Positions 19,001 to 26,061 of a stretch of 64,000 bases of DNA are shown here, one piece after another. The stretch spans positions 868,001 through 932,000 of the forward strand of contig NZ_JAFBCY010000002.1 in assembly GCF_016907975.1 (NCBI RefSeq), in the 5' to 3' direction. The translations under genes and the position numbers were made by a program. Origin of the DNA: Methylopila capsulata. Its GTDB lineage: Bacteria; Pseudomonadota; Alphaproteobacteria; Rhizobiales; Methylopilaceae. The notes under the pieces were generated by a model. It was not told the DNA's origin, ran no database searches, and saw nothing but the letters and a program-made list of their open reading frames with translations. Position 1 is the stretch's first letter. The number at the start of each line of letters is the position of its first letter.

Positions 19001-20564
19001 CTGCGACCTCGCCGGTTTCGGCGAAGGCGGCGAGCGTCGCGGCCCAGCTCTGGGCGTCGTCGCTTTCGAGCACAAGGCGGCGGGGCAGCAGGTCGCGCGT
19101 CGCAGCCACGCTGGTGGCGATGCGCCGGGCTTCCGCCGCGTCCGCGCCGTCGAGCGACTTGGCGTAGGCGCCGGCGAGCGCCGACAGCGCCTCGCGCGAC
19201 CGCGCGGAGAGGGCCAGAACCGGCGCAGTCGCCGAGGTCTGGGCCGGCCGCGGCCCGGCGTGGCCGAGACGGTCCTCGGGCGTCGGGTCGTAGACCACCA
19301 CGTGCGCGTTGGTGCCGCCGAAGCCGAAGGAGTTCACCCCGGAGTACCGCGCCAGGGCGCCGCGCGGCAGCGGCGTCAGCTCGGTCGCGACCGTGAGGTT
19401 GAGCTCGTCGAACGGGATGTCGGGGTTCAGCTCCTCGAGGTGGAGCGAGGCCGGGAGCAGGTCATTCTCGAGCGCGAGATCGACCTTGAGCAGGCCGACG
19501 AGACCCGAGGCCGGCTCGAGATGGCCGACATTGGTCTTGACCGAGCCGATCGGCAGCGGACCGACGGTGCGGCCCTTGAAGGCGCGGCCCACGGCGCTCG
19601 CCTCGGCCGGGTCGCCGACGCGGGTGCCGGTGCCGTGCGCCTCGATGAAGGCGAGGCGATCGGGGTGGACGCCGGCGTCAGAGTAGAGCCGCTCCAGCAG
19701 CGCCACCTGCGCGTCGGACGACGGCAGCGACATGCCGACGGTGCGGCCGTCGGAGTTCACGCCGGAGGCCGCGATCATCAGGCGCATCGGGCGATGGGCG
19801 GCGCGGGCGACGTCGGCGCGCTCGATCACCACGGCGACGCCGCCTTCGGCCCGCACGTAGCCGTCCGCGCCGGCGTCGAAGGCGCGGCAGCGGCCGCGCG
19901 GCGACAGCATGGTCGCCTGGGCGAAGGAGATGAACGGGAACGGGCTGCCGAGAATGCTGACGCCGAGCACGACCGCGCGCTCGATCCGGCCGGAGCGCAG
20001 CGCGACGATCGCTTCGTTCAGCGCGACCAGCGACGACGAGCAGGCCGTGTCGATGGTGAAGCTCGGCCCGTGCAGGTCATAGACGTAGGAGATGCGGTTC
20101 GAGACGATCGACAGCGTGTTGCCGGTCGCGAAATAGGGGTCGGCCGAGGCGGTGTCGAAGATGACGCGGTTGCCGTAGTCCAGCGCGGAGGCGCCGACGA
20201 ACACGCCGGTCTCGCTGCCAGCGATGCTCGAGGGCGGAATCCCGGCGTCCTCGAGCGCCTCCCAGACCAGCTGCAGGCCGAGGCGCTGCTGCGGATCCAT
20301 CTGCTCGGCCTCGCGCGGCGAGATGCCGAAGGCGGCCGGATCGAAGCCGAACACGTCGTCCAGCACGCCGGCCGCGAAGGTGTAGCTCTTGCCCGGCTCG
20401 CCCTTGCGGGGGTGCAGGTAGCGCGCGTGGCTCCAGCGATCCTCGCCGATCTCCGTGACGGCGCAACGCCCCTCGGCCAGCAGGTTCCAGAACGAGGGGA
20501 CGTCGTTGGCGCCCGGAAGACGACACGACCGTCCGACGACGGCCAGCGACAAGGGAGCTTTCAT
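13017..20564 (-). CDS. Single-module highly reducing type I polyketide synthase (RkpA-like)
   Basis: A 2,515-residue iterative-looking synthase. Domains in order: ketosynthase 1-425 with DTACSSSL (C175), EAHGTGT (H310) and KTNVGHLE (H348); acyltransferase about 535-830 with GHSVGE (S627) and YPFHT; dehydratase about 890-1175 with H929 in the HxxxGxxxxP motif and D1093; a methyltransferase-like domain about 1380-1550 with ILELGAGAG; a structural KR half about 1565-1740; enoyl reductase about 1760-2090 with HGGAGGVGLAA; ketoreductase about 2105-2345 with GGLGGFG and Y2257/N2261; ACP with GMDSL (S2426); then a 45-residue tail. There is no thioesterase, so release probably uses the coupled alpha-oxoamine synthase. 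The same order occurs in fungal reducing synthases. Rhizobial RkpA, needed for capsular K antigen, is the closest bacterial relative I recognise. Confidence 0.93.
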   Translation of the reverse strand: MKAPLSLAVVGRSCRLPGANDVPSFWNLLAEGRCAVTEIGEDRWSHARYLHPRKGEPGKSYTFAAGVLDDVFGFDPAAFGISPREAEQMDPQQRLGLQLVWEALEDAGIPPSSIAGSETGVFVGASALDYGNRVIFDTASADPYFATGNTLSIVSNRISYVYDLHGPSFTIDTACSSSLVALNEAIVALRSGRIERAVVLGVSILGSPFPFISFAQATMLSPRGRCRAFDAGADGYVRAEGGVAVVIERADVARAAHRPMRLMIAASGVNSDGRTVGMSLPSSDAQVALLERLYSDAGVHPDRLAFIEAHGTGTRVGDPAEASAVGRAFKGRTVGPLPIGSVKTNVGHLEPASGLVGLLKVDLALENDLLPASLHLEELNPDIPFDELNLTVATELTPLPRGALARYSGVNSFGFGGTNAHVVVYDPTPEDRLGHAGPRPAQTSATAPVLALSARSREALSALAGAYAKSLDGADAAEARRIATSVAATRDLLPRRLVLESDDAQSWAATLAAFAETGEVAGAAADQAVGREAPVAFAFSGNGSQWAGMGRKLHAQDRAFRTSLDEVDAAFGKVAGWSLREALFAEDLADKLRRAEFAQPLLFAVQVATTAALGAVGVTPDVVLGHSVGEVAAAYASGALTLEQAAEVVHSRSLHQEIAWKAGAMAAVLSPADEVQALLDEGGFEGVEIAAVNSFRSITVSGPEAEIRDLQRFAKGKRIAVRVLDIDYPFHTGLIEGVRAPLLADLKGLKPRATRRAFVSSVTGALVEGSALGADYWWDNVRQPVLFSAAVTAAAELGARIFVEIGPRPVLQTYISDVLAAEEVQGGALSCDDHGPGDHDPVRRTLSRVIAKGGRVDRDLAFGRLGGPAAKLPTYPWQNARFAVSVTGEGQGIYHGYDQHPLIGTRLKVDSDQWTTHLDPLVAPLLADHKVGGRVVVPAAALAEMALAAGRAWLKTPTVELSDFEIPHALTLDSESLTEVRTRISPESRTVEILSRPRLRSDDWILHASGRVAPTPTKVIPTPEPVSGDGPSFTSAEIYARSEIHGLGFGPAFRAVERVDRPAPHAIRVTLKPEADRAGARDDRYGLHPADFDACFHGLLTLFGEHGDRPDVTYLPMRFGALRLMKPGAAIGGAEIRIRRFSPRSIDATFTVFGVDGEIVATLTDARFRAVTLARRTPLERLSYHPAPALIGAPLNGETPPAPEAAAIVARAKALGLAGDADDRADDDLLLEAFAVALSHEALVAIFGRARSGAVAALVARKRLAAGSVRLANRLLAILEERGHATLDGETWTLAAATGLPSAVDIARTVLADHPDRSAEVTLATRALSLLPKTLKQGPGAGAPFGASTLAHLAGGAPLVAAGVEAVAALAADTLAGWPADRPLRILELGAGAGALTRRLLPLGGDPRVTLAVTDPDATAAERLRFAFAGAPGVTVAAFDPGSDADAPGRFDLVVGAVGWGAALHDHDAVRRVAAALADGGRLLLAAVEPAPFLDVTLGLDPSWFDRSAADAFPVGAARAPEDWAADFADARLTDHAFAPVAGARAPTTLAVATRAPRAAEAEETVAAGPVVLFAETADGALAAGLSEALAGAGRKVARIADEPAADWGDVLDLGLGKVAKSAPKPDLVAVFDAAGPDDSATATARSGRLLGLVRAAAAAEARLWIVAPGALGWTLDSGGRTDQAALAGFLRVVRNEFRGQDIRLIDVDPALGADASSRAVAAEIAVPRADVEIEISAGGVRAPRLRHGLPPAPVRAASATPVRAQLDTGREGGLDDVAWRPAPVMAPQAGEVAIDVAAVGLNFRDVMWALGLLPEEALEDGFAGPGLGIECSGVVTSVGAGVTAFAAGDRVVTFASGAFASHVTVPEIAVAPLPEGLAFEEGATIPVCFLTAYYALVELARIKRGEWVLIHGGAGGVGLAALQIALWRGAKVIATAGSDEKRDLLRALGARHVLSSRNLDFVDEARRLTGGEGVDVVLNSLFGEAMERSLQTLKPFGRFLELGKRDYYANSRVGLRPFRRNIAYFGIDADQLLVHRKDLGQKLFRDVLKLFAKGVFSPLPYRAFGATEVRDAFRLMQQSGHIGKIVVRPQAPEALSVPETASFQAAEGAHVLVGGLGGFGLATAEWLVAKGATKLALIGRSGAKGEHAKAGVARLKAAGAEVKVFACDAADETALAKALDDTRATLGPIGGAWHVAMVLEDSLLANLDATRFEAVLRPKIDGAAALDRLTASDPLGQFVVYSSATTVIGNPGQANYVAANAWLEALVRRRRAAGKPGLAIAWGALGDVGYLARTGEVKEKIQRRLGHATLSGAEALEGLGTVLARNDPRPETAVVAIAPIDWAAARRDLAFLAAPTFAEVLAGAELGPQDTVEQIDLAALVRGKDAREARDVVSEILAGEVARILKLPAKEISAQRPLAELGMDSLMGLELRMSVERRFDIELPLVAIGDSTTLTTIAQSIVSRIHEPDGGAESAAVNADLVNRHISDDVAIEDLAAFGAAVEERRSAIGRVTG

Positions 20565-21073
20565 GACAGGGCCTGCGCGCGAGCGTCACGAAAACGCCGT
20601 CCGGGGACGCTCGGCCGTGACCAAACCGTCACATAGCCGCGCGGGCGGCGCGTCGTGGAAAGGGACGAAAGCACGGGAACGTCGCGGGCGATGTGAAGCA
20701 AATCAGGTCCGATATAAGCGGTGAACGTGGCCGTAAGGGTCATGACGCGGTGCAACATAACCCGTCGCGAGACGATCGCCCAACCCCTGTTCCAGCGCCG
20801 CGTGGCCGTGTTGGCCGCCTCGGTGGTCCTGAATGCGTGTTGCGCAGGCGTTCCCCGCCCCATGCGTCCTCTCGCGGTGTCGCGCCGTCGTTCACGGTGT
20901 CGTGCCGAAGCGGACCCTACACGACTTTCGACGCGTTCGCCTATGGCCTCGTCATGGATCGCGACGGCATGGCGGTCAGGCGTCCTGTCTATGCCCATGG
21001 GCGTATCGTGGCCTTTGCCGCCATGCGGATCCGAAGACGGCGGGACCGCCGAGGCCTTTTTGTAGGGGCGACG
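20565..21073. other. Non-coding stretch upstream of the polyketide synthase operon
   Basis: No convincing gene is present; the short open frames on both strands are Arg-rich and lack recognisable domains or ribosome-binding sites. The part nearest the synthase (about 20690-20770) is less GC-rich than its surroundings and probably holds the operon promoter reading leftward, but I cannot place -35 and -10 elements with confidence. A perfect 10-bp palindrome GCCCATGGGC lies at 20993-21002 and could be an operator, although such a short palindrome can arise by chance in GC-rich DNA. Confidence 0.45.
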
Positions 21074-21427
21074 TCAGAGGCCCTTGCGCGAGAGCCGCCG
21101 GGCGTTGGCGCGCACCATGCGCGACGCAGGCCGCATCGCCGCTTCGCTCGCGGCGACCATCAGGCCGGCCGCGGCGATCGGATCCTGCGCGCCGGCCATC
21201 GCCGTCATGACCTTCGTCGCCGCCAGACCGCCTTCGAAGGCGGCGGACAGCTTCTCGGCGACCATGCGCTGCGCCTCCGCCAGACCGGCCGCGGATGGCG
21301 ATCCCGCCTCCTGAACCATCTGCGTCACCCTGTGGGCCATCACGACGCCGGCGAAGGGGCCCATGGCGGCGAAGCCGCCGGCGAGCGCCGCCTGCCTGCG
21401 CCACAACTCGAAAAGCTTGGGGGTCAT
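21074..21427 (-). CDS. Small alpha-helical hypothetical protein (phasin-like composition)
   Basis: A 117-residue protein of unknown function, predicted almost wholly helical and rich in Ala and Met. It begins MTPKLFELWRRQAALAGGF and has AEAQRMVAEKLSAAFEGG and VRANARRLSRKGL toward the end, an amphipathic pattern like that of small phasin-like proteins of Hyphomicrobiales. A GTG 9 bases upstream is an alternative start; neither has a strong ribosome-binding site. It is on the same strand as the polyketide synthase but 510 bases away, so membership in that operon is doubtful. Confidence 0.6.
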   Translation of the reverse strand: MTPKLFELWRRQAALAGGFAAMGPFAGVVMAHRVTQMVQEAGSPSAAGLAEAQRMVAEKLSAAFEGGLAATKVMTAMAGAQDPIAAAGLMVAASEAAMRPASRMVRANARRLSRKGL

Positions 21428-21654
21428 GGACTGCACCGGGTCACGCGAGCGTCGGGAGCGGCCAGGGGTTTGGCCGGCTCGTCGCCGCGGGTAAGAACAT
21501 TAGTGTGCGATCCGAACAGGTCCATGCGTCTTTCGGTTCCATGCCCTGGCGGGGGTCTGGCCCCGCGACCGCGCAGGCCACCGCGCATTGACCCTCCGGC
21601 GAGCCCGGGCGATACGCGGAAACCCTGAGAAACAACGGCGCGGAGGCGCGAGAC

Positions 21655-22578
21655 GTGAGCGCTTCCGGACCGACGGGTCTCCGGCCGTTCGACCGGCCCT
21701 ATCTGCTGCTGTCGCTGGCCTCGCTGTTCTGGGCGGGGAACATCGTCCTCGGGCGGTTCATAGCGGATCACATCCCGCCGGTGGCGCTGACCTGGACGCG
21801 ATGGGTCGGGGCCTTCGTCCTGCTCGCGGTGATCGCGCGCCGCGATCTCGTCCGCGATCTGCCGGCGCTGCGGAGCCGCTGGCGCCAGCTGGTCGGGCTG
21901 TCGGCTCTCGGCGTGGCGGGCTACACCGTGCTGGCCTACTGGGCGCTGCATTACACGCAGGCGCTGAACGCGCTCCTCGCCCAGTCCGTCACGCCGCTGG
22001 TGATCGCGATCTGGAGCTTCGCGCTGTACCGCGACGCGCTGACGCCGCGGCAAGCCGTCGGAGTCGTGGTCTCGCTCGCGGGCGTCGCGACGATCGTGAC
22101 GCGCGGCGACCTCGGGGCGCTGGCCCGCATCGACGTCAACCTCGGCGACCTGATCTTCATGGTCGCGATCGCGCTCTACGCGCTCTATTCGACGCTTCTG
22201 CGCGAGAAGCCCAAGGTCGCCCAGACCTCGCTCCTCACGGCCCTGATGGCTCTCGCCGCCATCCTGCTGACGCCGGCGTTGCTGTGGGAGATCGCGCAGG
22301 GGCGGACGATGTCGTTCGACGCGGTCTCCGCCGCCTCGCTCGCCTACGTCATCGTCTTCCCCTCGACGCTCGGCTACCTCTTCTACAACCGCGGCGTGGA
22401 GCTGATCGGCGCGAACCGGGCCGGGCCGTTCTTCCACCTCATCCCGCTGTTCGGGGCGGCGCTCGCCATCCTGCTGCTGGGCGAACGCCCGCAGGCCTTT
22501 CACGCGGTCGGCTTCGCGCTGGTGCTCGCCGGGGTGTGGACGGCGGCGCGGAGCGCGGCCGCCGCGCCGTCAAGCTGA
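21655..22578 (+). CDS. EamA/DMT family transporter
   Basis: A 307-residue inner-membrane protein with ten hydrophobic segments arranged as two five-helix EamA repeats, the pattern of drug/metabolite transporters. The first repeat starts PYLLLSLASLFWAGNIVLGRF; the second contains FPSTLGYLFYNRGVELIGANRAGPFFHLIPLFGA, a well-known EamA closing motif. Translation starts at GTG 21655. The substrate is not predictable; family members export amino acids, nucleotide precursors or drugs. It is followed by a strong terminator shared with fhs, so it is probably a single-gene transcript. Confidence 0.88.
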   Translation: MSASGPTGLRPFDRPYLLLSLASLFWAGNIVLGRFIADHIPPVALTWTRWVGAFVLLAVIARRDLVRDLPALRSRWRQLVGLSALGVAGYTVLAYWALHYTQALNALLAQSVTPLVIAIWSFALYRDALTPRQAVGVVVSLAGVATIVTRGDLGALARIDVNLGDLIFMVAIALYALYSTLLREKPKVAQTSLLTALMALAAILLTPALLWEIAQGRTMSFDAVSAASLAYVIVFPSTLGYLFYNRGVELIGANRAGPFFHLIPLFGAALAILLLGERPQAFHAVGFALVLAGVWTAARSAAAAPSS

Positions 22579-22614
22579 GGGCGCCAGCCCTTCAGGGCGC
22601 CGCCCCCCCGCATG

Positions 22615-22654
22615 AAAAAGCCCCGGCGATCGCGCGCGACCGCCGGGCTTTTTT
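22615..22654. terminator. Bidirectional rho-independent terminator between eamA and fhs
   Basis: A hairpin with arms GCCCCGGCG and CGCCGGGCT flanked by a run of A on the left (22615-22619) and a run of T on the right (22649-22654). It would stop transcription from the transporter gene on the plus strand and from fhs on the minus strand. Confidence 0.88.
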
Positions 22655-22689
22655 GCTGGTTCGGGTCGCGCCCGACCCGCGGTCGAACG

Positions 22690-24363
22690 TCAGGCGATGC
22701 CGTCGATCACGCCGTCGTCGAGCAGGCGCATGTTGACCGAGGCCGGGACCTTCGGCAGGCCCGGCATGGTCATCAGCTCGCCGCAGATCACCACGATGAA
22801 GCCGGCGCCGGCGGACAGCCGCACCTCGCGGATCGGCAGCGTGTGGCCGGTCGGCGCGCCGATGGCGGTCGGATCGGACGAGAACGAGCTCTGGGTCTTC
22901 GCCATGCAGACCGGGAAGGAGCCGTAGCCGGCGGCCTCCCACTCCTTGAGCTGCTTCTTGATGGCCGCGCTCGCGGTCACTTTGTCCGCCCGGTAGAGCT
23001 TCTTGGCGATGGTCTCGACCTTCTCCAGCAGCGGAACCTCGTCGCCGTAGAGGAACTCGAAGTTCGCCTTCTCGCGCTCGACCAGGTCGACCAGCGTGCG
23101 GGCGAGCTCCTCGGCTCCGGCGCCGCCCTCCGCCCAGTGCTTGCAGAGCACGGCGTCGACGCCGAAGTCCGCCTTCACGCGCCGCTTCAGCGTCTCGACC
23201 TCGGCGTCGGTGTCGGAGACGAAGTGGTTGATCGCGACCACGACCGGCAGGCCGAAGCTCTTCATGTTCTCGATGTGGCGGCCGAGGTTGGCGAGGCCGG
23301 CCTCGAGCGCCGCGACGTTCTCGGAGGTGAGCTCCGACTTCGCCACGCCGCCGTGCATCTTGAGCGCGCGGATGGTGGCGACGATCACCACCGCGTCCGG
23401 CGAGATGCCGGACTTGCGGCACTTGATGTCGAGGAACTTCTCGGCGCCCAGGTCCGCGCCGAAGCCCGCTTCCGTCACCGTCCAGTCGGCGAGCGCGAGG
23501 CCCGTCGTGGTGGCGATGACCGAGTTGCAGCCGTGCGCGATGTTGGCGAAGGGGCCGCCGTGGATGAAGGCCGGCGTGCCCTCGATCGACTGCACCAGGT
23601 TCGGCCGCAGCGCGTCGCGCAGCAGCACGCAGATCGCGCCCTCGGCGGCGACGTCCTTGGCGGTGATCGGCTTCTTGTCCGGGGTGTAGGCCACGACGAT
23701 GCGGCCGATCCGCTCCTCGAGGTCCTTCAGGTCGTTCGCCAGGCAGAAGATCGCCATGATCTCGGAGGCGACCGTGATGTCGAAGCCGGCCTCGCGGGTG
23801 TAGCCGTTGGCCGGGGCGCCGACGCCCGAGATGATGCTGCGCAGCGTGCGGTCGTTCATGTCGATCACGCGGCGGAAGACGATACGGCGCGGATCGATGT
23901 TGAGCGGGTTGCCCCAGTAGAGCGAGTTGTCGACCAGCGCGGCGAGCAGGTTGTTCGCCGAGGTGATCGCGTGGAAGTCGCCGGTGAAGTGCAGGTTGAT
24001 CTGCTCCATCGGCAGCACCTGGGCCCAGCCGCCGCCGGCGGCGCCGCCCTTCACGCCGAACACCGGCCCGAGCGAGGGCTCGCGCAGGCACACCACGGCC
24101 TTCTGGCCGATGCGGTTCAGCGCGTCGCCGAGGCCGACGGTGGTCGTGGTCTTGCCCTCGCCCGCGGGCGTCGGGTTGATCGCGGTGACCAGCACGAGCT
24201 TGGCGTCCGGCTTCTTCGGCAGGCCGGCGATGAAGCGGTCGTCGATCTTGGCGATCGTCTTGCCGTGCAGATGCAGGGCGTCTTCCGGAATGCCGACCTT
24301 GGCCGCGATCTCGACGATCGGCTTGAGTTCGACGGAACGGGCGATCTCGATGTCGGTCGGCAT
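22690..24363 (-). CDS. fhs: Formate-tetrahydrofolate ligase
   Basis: ATP-dependent enzyme that makes 10-formyl-tetrahydrofolate from formate and tetrahydrofolate. In serine-cycle methylotrophs (where it is called FtfL) it feeds formate carbon into assimilation. The 557-residue protein starts [16 protein letters not shown] and has the P-loop [13 protein letters not shown], then [12 protein letters not shown], and [15 protein letters not shown]. Length and motifs are complete. The ATG at 24363 fits homologues and is preceded by CGGAG about 10 bases upstream; an upstream in-frame extension of 14 residues is not conserved. Fhs is also found in non-methylotrophs, so it only supports the methylotrophy inference together with lanmodulin. 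Confidence 0.97.
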   Translation of the reverse strand: MPTDIEIARSVELKPIVEIAAKVGIPEDALHLHGKTIAKIDDRFIAGLPKKPDAKLVLVTAINPTPAGEGKTTTTVGLGDALNRIGQKAVVCLREPSLGPVFGVKGGAAGGGWAQVLPMEQINLHFTGDFHAITSANNLLAALVDNSLYWGNPLNIDPRRIVFRRVIDMNDRTLRSIISGVGAPANGYTREAGFDITVASEIMAIFCLANDLKDLEERIGRIVVAYTPDKKPITAKDVAAEGAICVLLRDALRPNLVQSIEGTPAFIHGGPFANIAHGCNSVIATTTGLALADWTVTEAGFGADLGAEKFLDIKCRKSGISPDAVVIVATIRALKMHGGVAKSELTSENVAALEAGLANLGRHIENMKSFGLPVVVAINHFVSDTDAEVETLKRRVKADFGVDAVLCKHWAEGGAGAEELARTLVDLVEREKANFEFLYGDEVPLLEKVETIAKKLYRADKVTASAAIKKQLKEWEAAGYGSFPVCMAKTQSSFSSDPTAIGAPTGHTLPIREVRLSAGAGFIVVICGELMTMPGLPKVPASVNMRLLDDGVIDGIA

Positions 24364-24771
24364 AGCGGCTCCGGCTGACGTGGCAGGAAGGAGACCGGCC
24401 GCCAAGCCGAGCCCCTTGATGATGGGGCGCTTTTGTCACCTTTCGGGGCGTGGTTCGCAACCGTGTCCGAGAACCGCAGACGAAGGTCTTATGCGGGTTG
24501 AAGACGCGTCAGACGCCGCCGACGAGTCGCGCCAGCCCGTCGGCCGCGGCGACGAAAGCGCTTTCCAGCATGGCGAGCGTGATCGCGAGCAGGGGCAGCG
24601 CAAGCGCCGCAAGCTCGGCGCCTCGCGTGCGGCGGACTTGGCGGACGGGGAAACCCGGACCTGAGCCGTGGTCGAGCCTGGACGGCATGGCTTCGAGCGT
24701 CCTTGCGCGCATGCGGCCGCCGAAGGGCGGGCTGTCAGACAGCGGTCCGTCCTTGACCTCGGCTTAACCTG
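24364..24771. other. Intergenic leader of fhs and spacer to the pilus locus
   Basis: This stretch carries the promoter and leader of fhs on the minus strand. A short inverted repeat, GCCCC at 24411-24415 paired with GGGGC at 24424-24428, lies in the leader; it has no T-run in the fhs direction, so it is not an obvious attenuator. I see no match to known tetrahydrofolate riboswitch motifs by eye. A weak small open frame occupies 24509-24688 on the minus strand and is listed separately. Confidence 0.4.
24509..24688 (-). CDS. Possible small single-pass membrane protein
   Basis: A weak candidate of 59 residues beginning MPSRLDHGSG. It has a basic middle (RQVRRTRG) and one hydrophobic segment LAALALPLLAITLAML that could span the membrane. 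An upstream ATG at 24712 would add 8 residues. There is no clear ribosome-binding site and no recognised family. It lies between fhs and the pilus locus, so a pilus-related small protein is conceivable, but the frame may be fortuitous. Confidence 0.25.
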   Translation of the reverse strand: MPSRLDHGSGPGFPVRQVRRTRGAELAALALPLLAITLAMLESAFVAAADGLARLVGGV

Positions 24772-25236
24772 TCACTCGGCCTTGACGCCCGCGGACATGC
24801 CCGAACGCTTCGCGATCTGGGACGCCGTCGCCGAGAAGCTTTCGTCGCTGTCGCCGACCGCAAGCACCGGCTCGCAACGGGGCGTGCAGGCGAGGCTTTC
24901 CCGCTTGCCGCCGCGCTGGACGACGATCGTGCCGTCCTGCGCGCGCCCGACGTGCACCAGCGTTTCGCTGAGCACGTCGCCCGCGCCGTCGAGCAGCATG
25001 ATGTTGGTGGTGCCGAAGCTCTTGCCGGTGATGACCAGCACGCCGTTCCGCTGGCTGGTGGCGTCGGCGATCAAGGGATTGCCGACGATGACGGTCGCGG
25101 TGCCTTCCGGCGACCGGATCACGCTGGCGCGGTCCACCGTCACCTCGATCGCGTCGTTCGCGGCGCCCGCCGGGGCGGCGACGAGCATAAGGCCGCAGGC
25201 GGCGGCGATGCGGCGGGCGGCCATCCGGGCGCTCAT
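24772..25236 (-). CDS. Stand-alone pilus-assembly/secretin N-terminal domain protein (CpaC N-domain-like)
   Basis: A 154-residue exported protein corresponding to the N-terminal domain of the CpaC/RcpA secretin without the channel-forming part. The ATG at 25236 gives MSARMAARRIAAACGLML and a signal peptide ending about AGA. The mature part has IEVTVDRASVIRSPEGTATVIVGNPLIADAT and VITGKSFGTTNIMLLDGAGDVL, which parallels VTLPRDAKEVFVADPSVANAVV and AYLIGAGPGQTDVMFLDAEG in the full-length CpaC of this locus. Two cysteines in ACTPRCEP could form a disulfide. It is divergent from the flp pilin gene across a shared AT-rich promoter region. A role as a periplasmic pilus factor is inference. Confidence 0.82.
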   Translation of the reverse strand: MSARMAARRIAAACGLMLVAAPAGAANDAIEVTVDRASVIRSPEGTATVIVGNPLIADATSQRNGVLVITGKSFGTTNIMLLDGAGDVLSETLVHVGRAQDGTIVVQRGGKRESLACTPRCEPVLAVGDSDESFSATASQIAKRSGMSAGVKAE

Positions 25237-25419
25237 GACGTCGTTTCCCCAACGTTCGATGGCGTCAGGAAAGCGGAATTGGGTGAACGAAGTCCTAACC
25301 TGCTCGCGAGCGACCCCCGGCTTGCGCAGCCTGTCCGCCGCCTCAACCTCTGATCTCACGCGCGTGGCGCGACGTTGCTGTCTCTGAGCCGCGCGGGGAG
25401 CGCGCCCAACCATCGACGG

Positions 25420-25560
25420 CAAGGTTATTTCTTGATTTTCATCTGACGTTAATTACGATCTTTTGCGCAACGATGCTTTAACCGTGAGTGCGTTCAATTT
25501 GATTTACCTCGAAGTTGCTTTGGCGGTTAACTCAATTTCAACTCACAGGTGGTTTAGTCA
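25420..25560. promoter_or_regulatory. AT-rich promoter island upstream of flp with CtrA-like half-sites
   Basis: This is one of the most AT-rich parts of the window. It contains TTAACC at 25478-25483 and its inverse GGTTAAC at 25525-25531, plus TTAATT at about 25449-25454. TTAACC resembles the half-site of the cell-cycle regulator CtrA, which controls pilin genes in Caulobacter. The island lies between the divergent secretin N-domain gene and flp, so it may drive both. No full TTAA-N7-TTAA site is present, so the assignment is tentative. Confidence 0.42.
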
Positions 25561-25640
25561 GGACGTTCCGGCGCACCGACGACGACGTGAGGACGCGGGA
25601 CAGGGACAGTCGCAACCTCCGTAGACCAGGAGTCTTCGCC

Positions 25641-25814
25641 ATGAACATCTTCAAGCGTTTCGCCAAGGACGAGTCCGGCGCCACCGCCATCGAGTACGGC
25701 CTGATCGCCGTCGGCATCGCCGTAGCGATCATTCTGGTCACCCAGGAAATTGGCACTAATCTTGTGACCAAGTTCGGAGAGATCAGGGATGGTCTGGCGG
25801 GCTCGGGCAGCTAA
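25641..25814 (+). CDS. flp: Flp family type IVb pilin
   Basis: The 57-residue major subunit of the Flp/Tad adhesion pilus. It starts MNIFKRFAKDESGATAIEYGLIA, with the prepilin peptidase site after Gly and the conserved Glu-Tyr pair at mature positions 5-6, followed by the hydrophobic stretch VGIAVAIILVTQEIG. The ATG has an AGGAG at 25629-25633 in front of it. The cpaA peptidase gene that should process it follows. Length is typical of Flp pilins. Confidence 0.96.
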   Translation: MNIFKRFAKDESGATAIEYGLIAVGIAVAIILVTQEIGTNLVTKFGEIRDGLAGSGS

Positions 25815-25863
25815 AGCCCTCTAGCTCCGCCCGGTCGTGCGCCGGCGAGCGCCGGCCCGGACC

Positions 25864-25911
25864 AACCGCCGATCCCGGCTTCAGGCCGGGGCGGCGGTTT
25901 CGTCGTTTTTT
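25864..25911 (+). terminator. Rho-independent terminator after flp
   Basis: Arms AACCGCC (25864-25870) and GGCGGTT (25893-25899) enclose an inner stem, followed by a T-run at 25906-25911. It should separate abundant flp transcript from the assembly genes downstream. Confidence 0.87.
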
Positions 25912-26061
25912 AGAGCGTGATCGGCTTCAATGGATCACGCACCATTCCCCGGATAAACTGGGGCATGACACGCGCGTTGATTAAGGCAAGGTCCGAGTTT
26001 CCGGCCTACGCCGCATGCGAAGTTCCGCCGACGCCCGCGGCGGTCCCAGATGAGGCCTCCG

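Noticed and set aside
13107-20636. A 2,509-codon open frame on the plus strand, antisense to the polyketide synthase
   Set aside because: It mirrors the synthase gene codon phase in GC-rich DNA, is very rich in Arg, Gly, Ala and Asp, and has no recognisable domain. Long antisense open frames are an expected artefact here.
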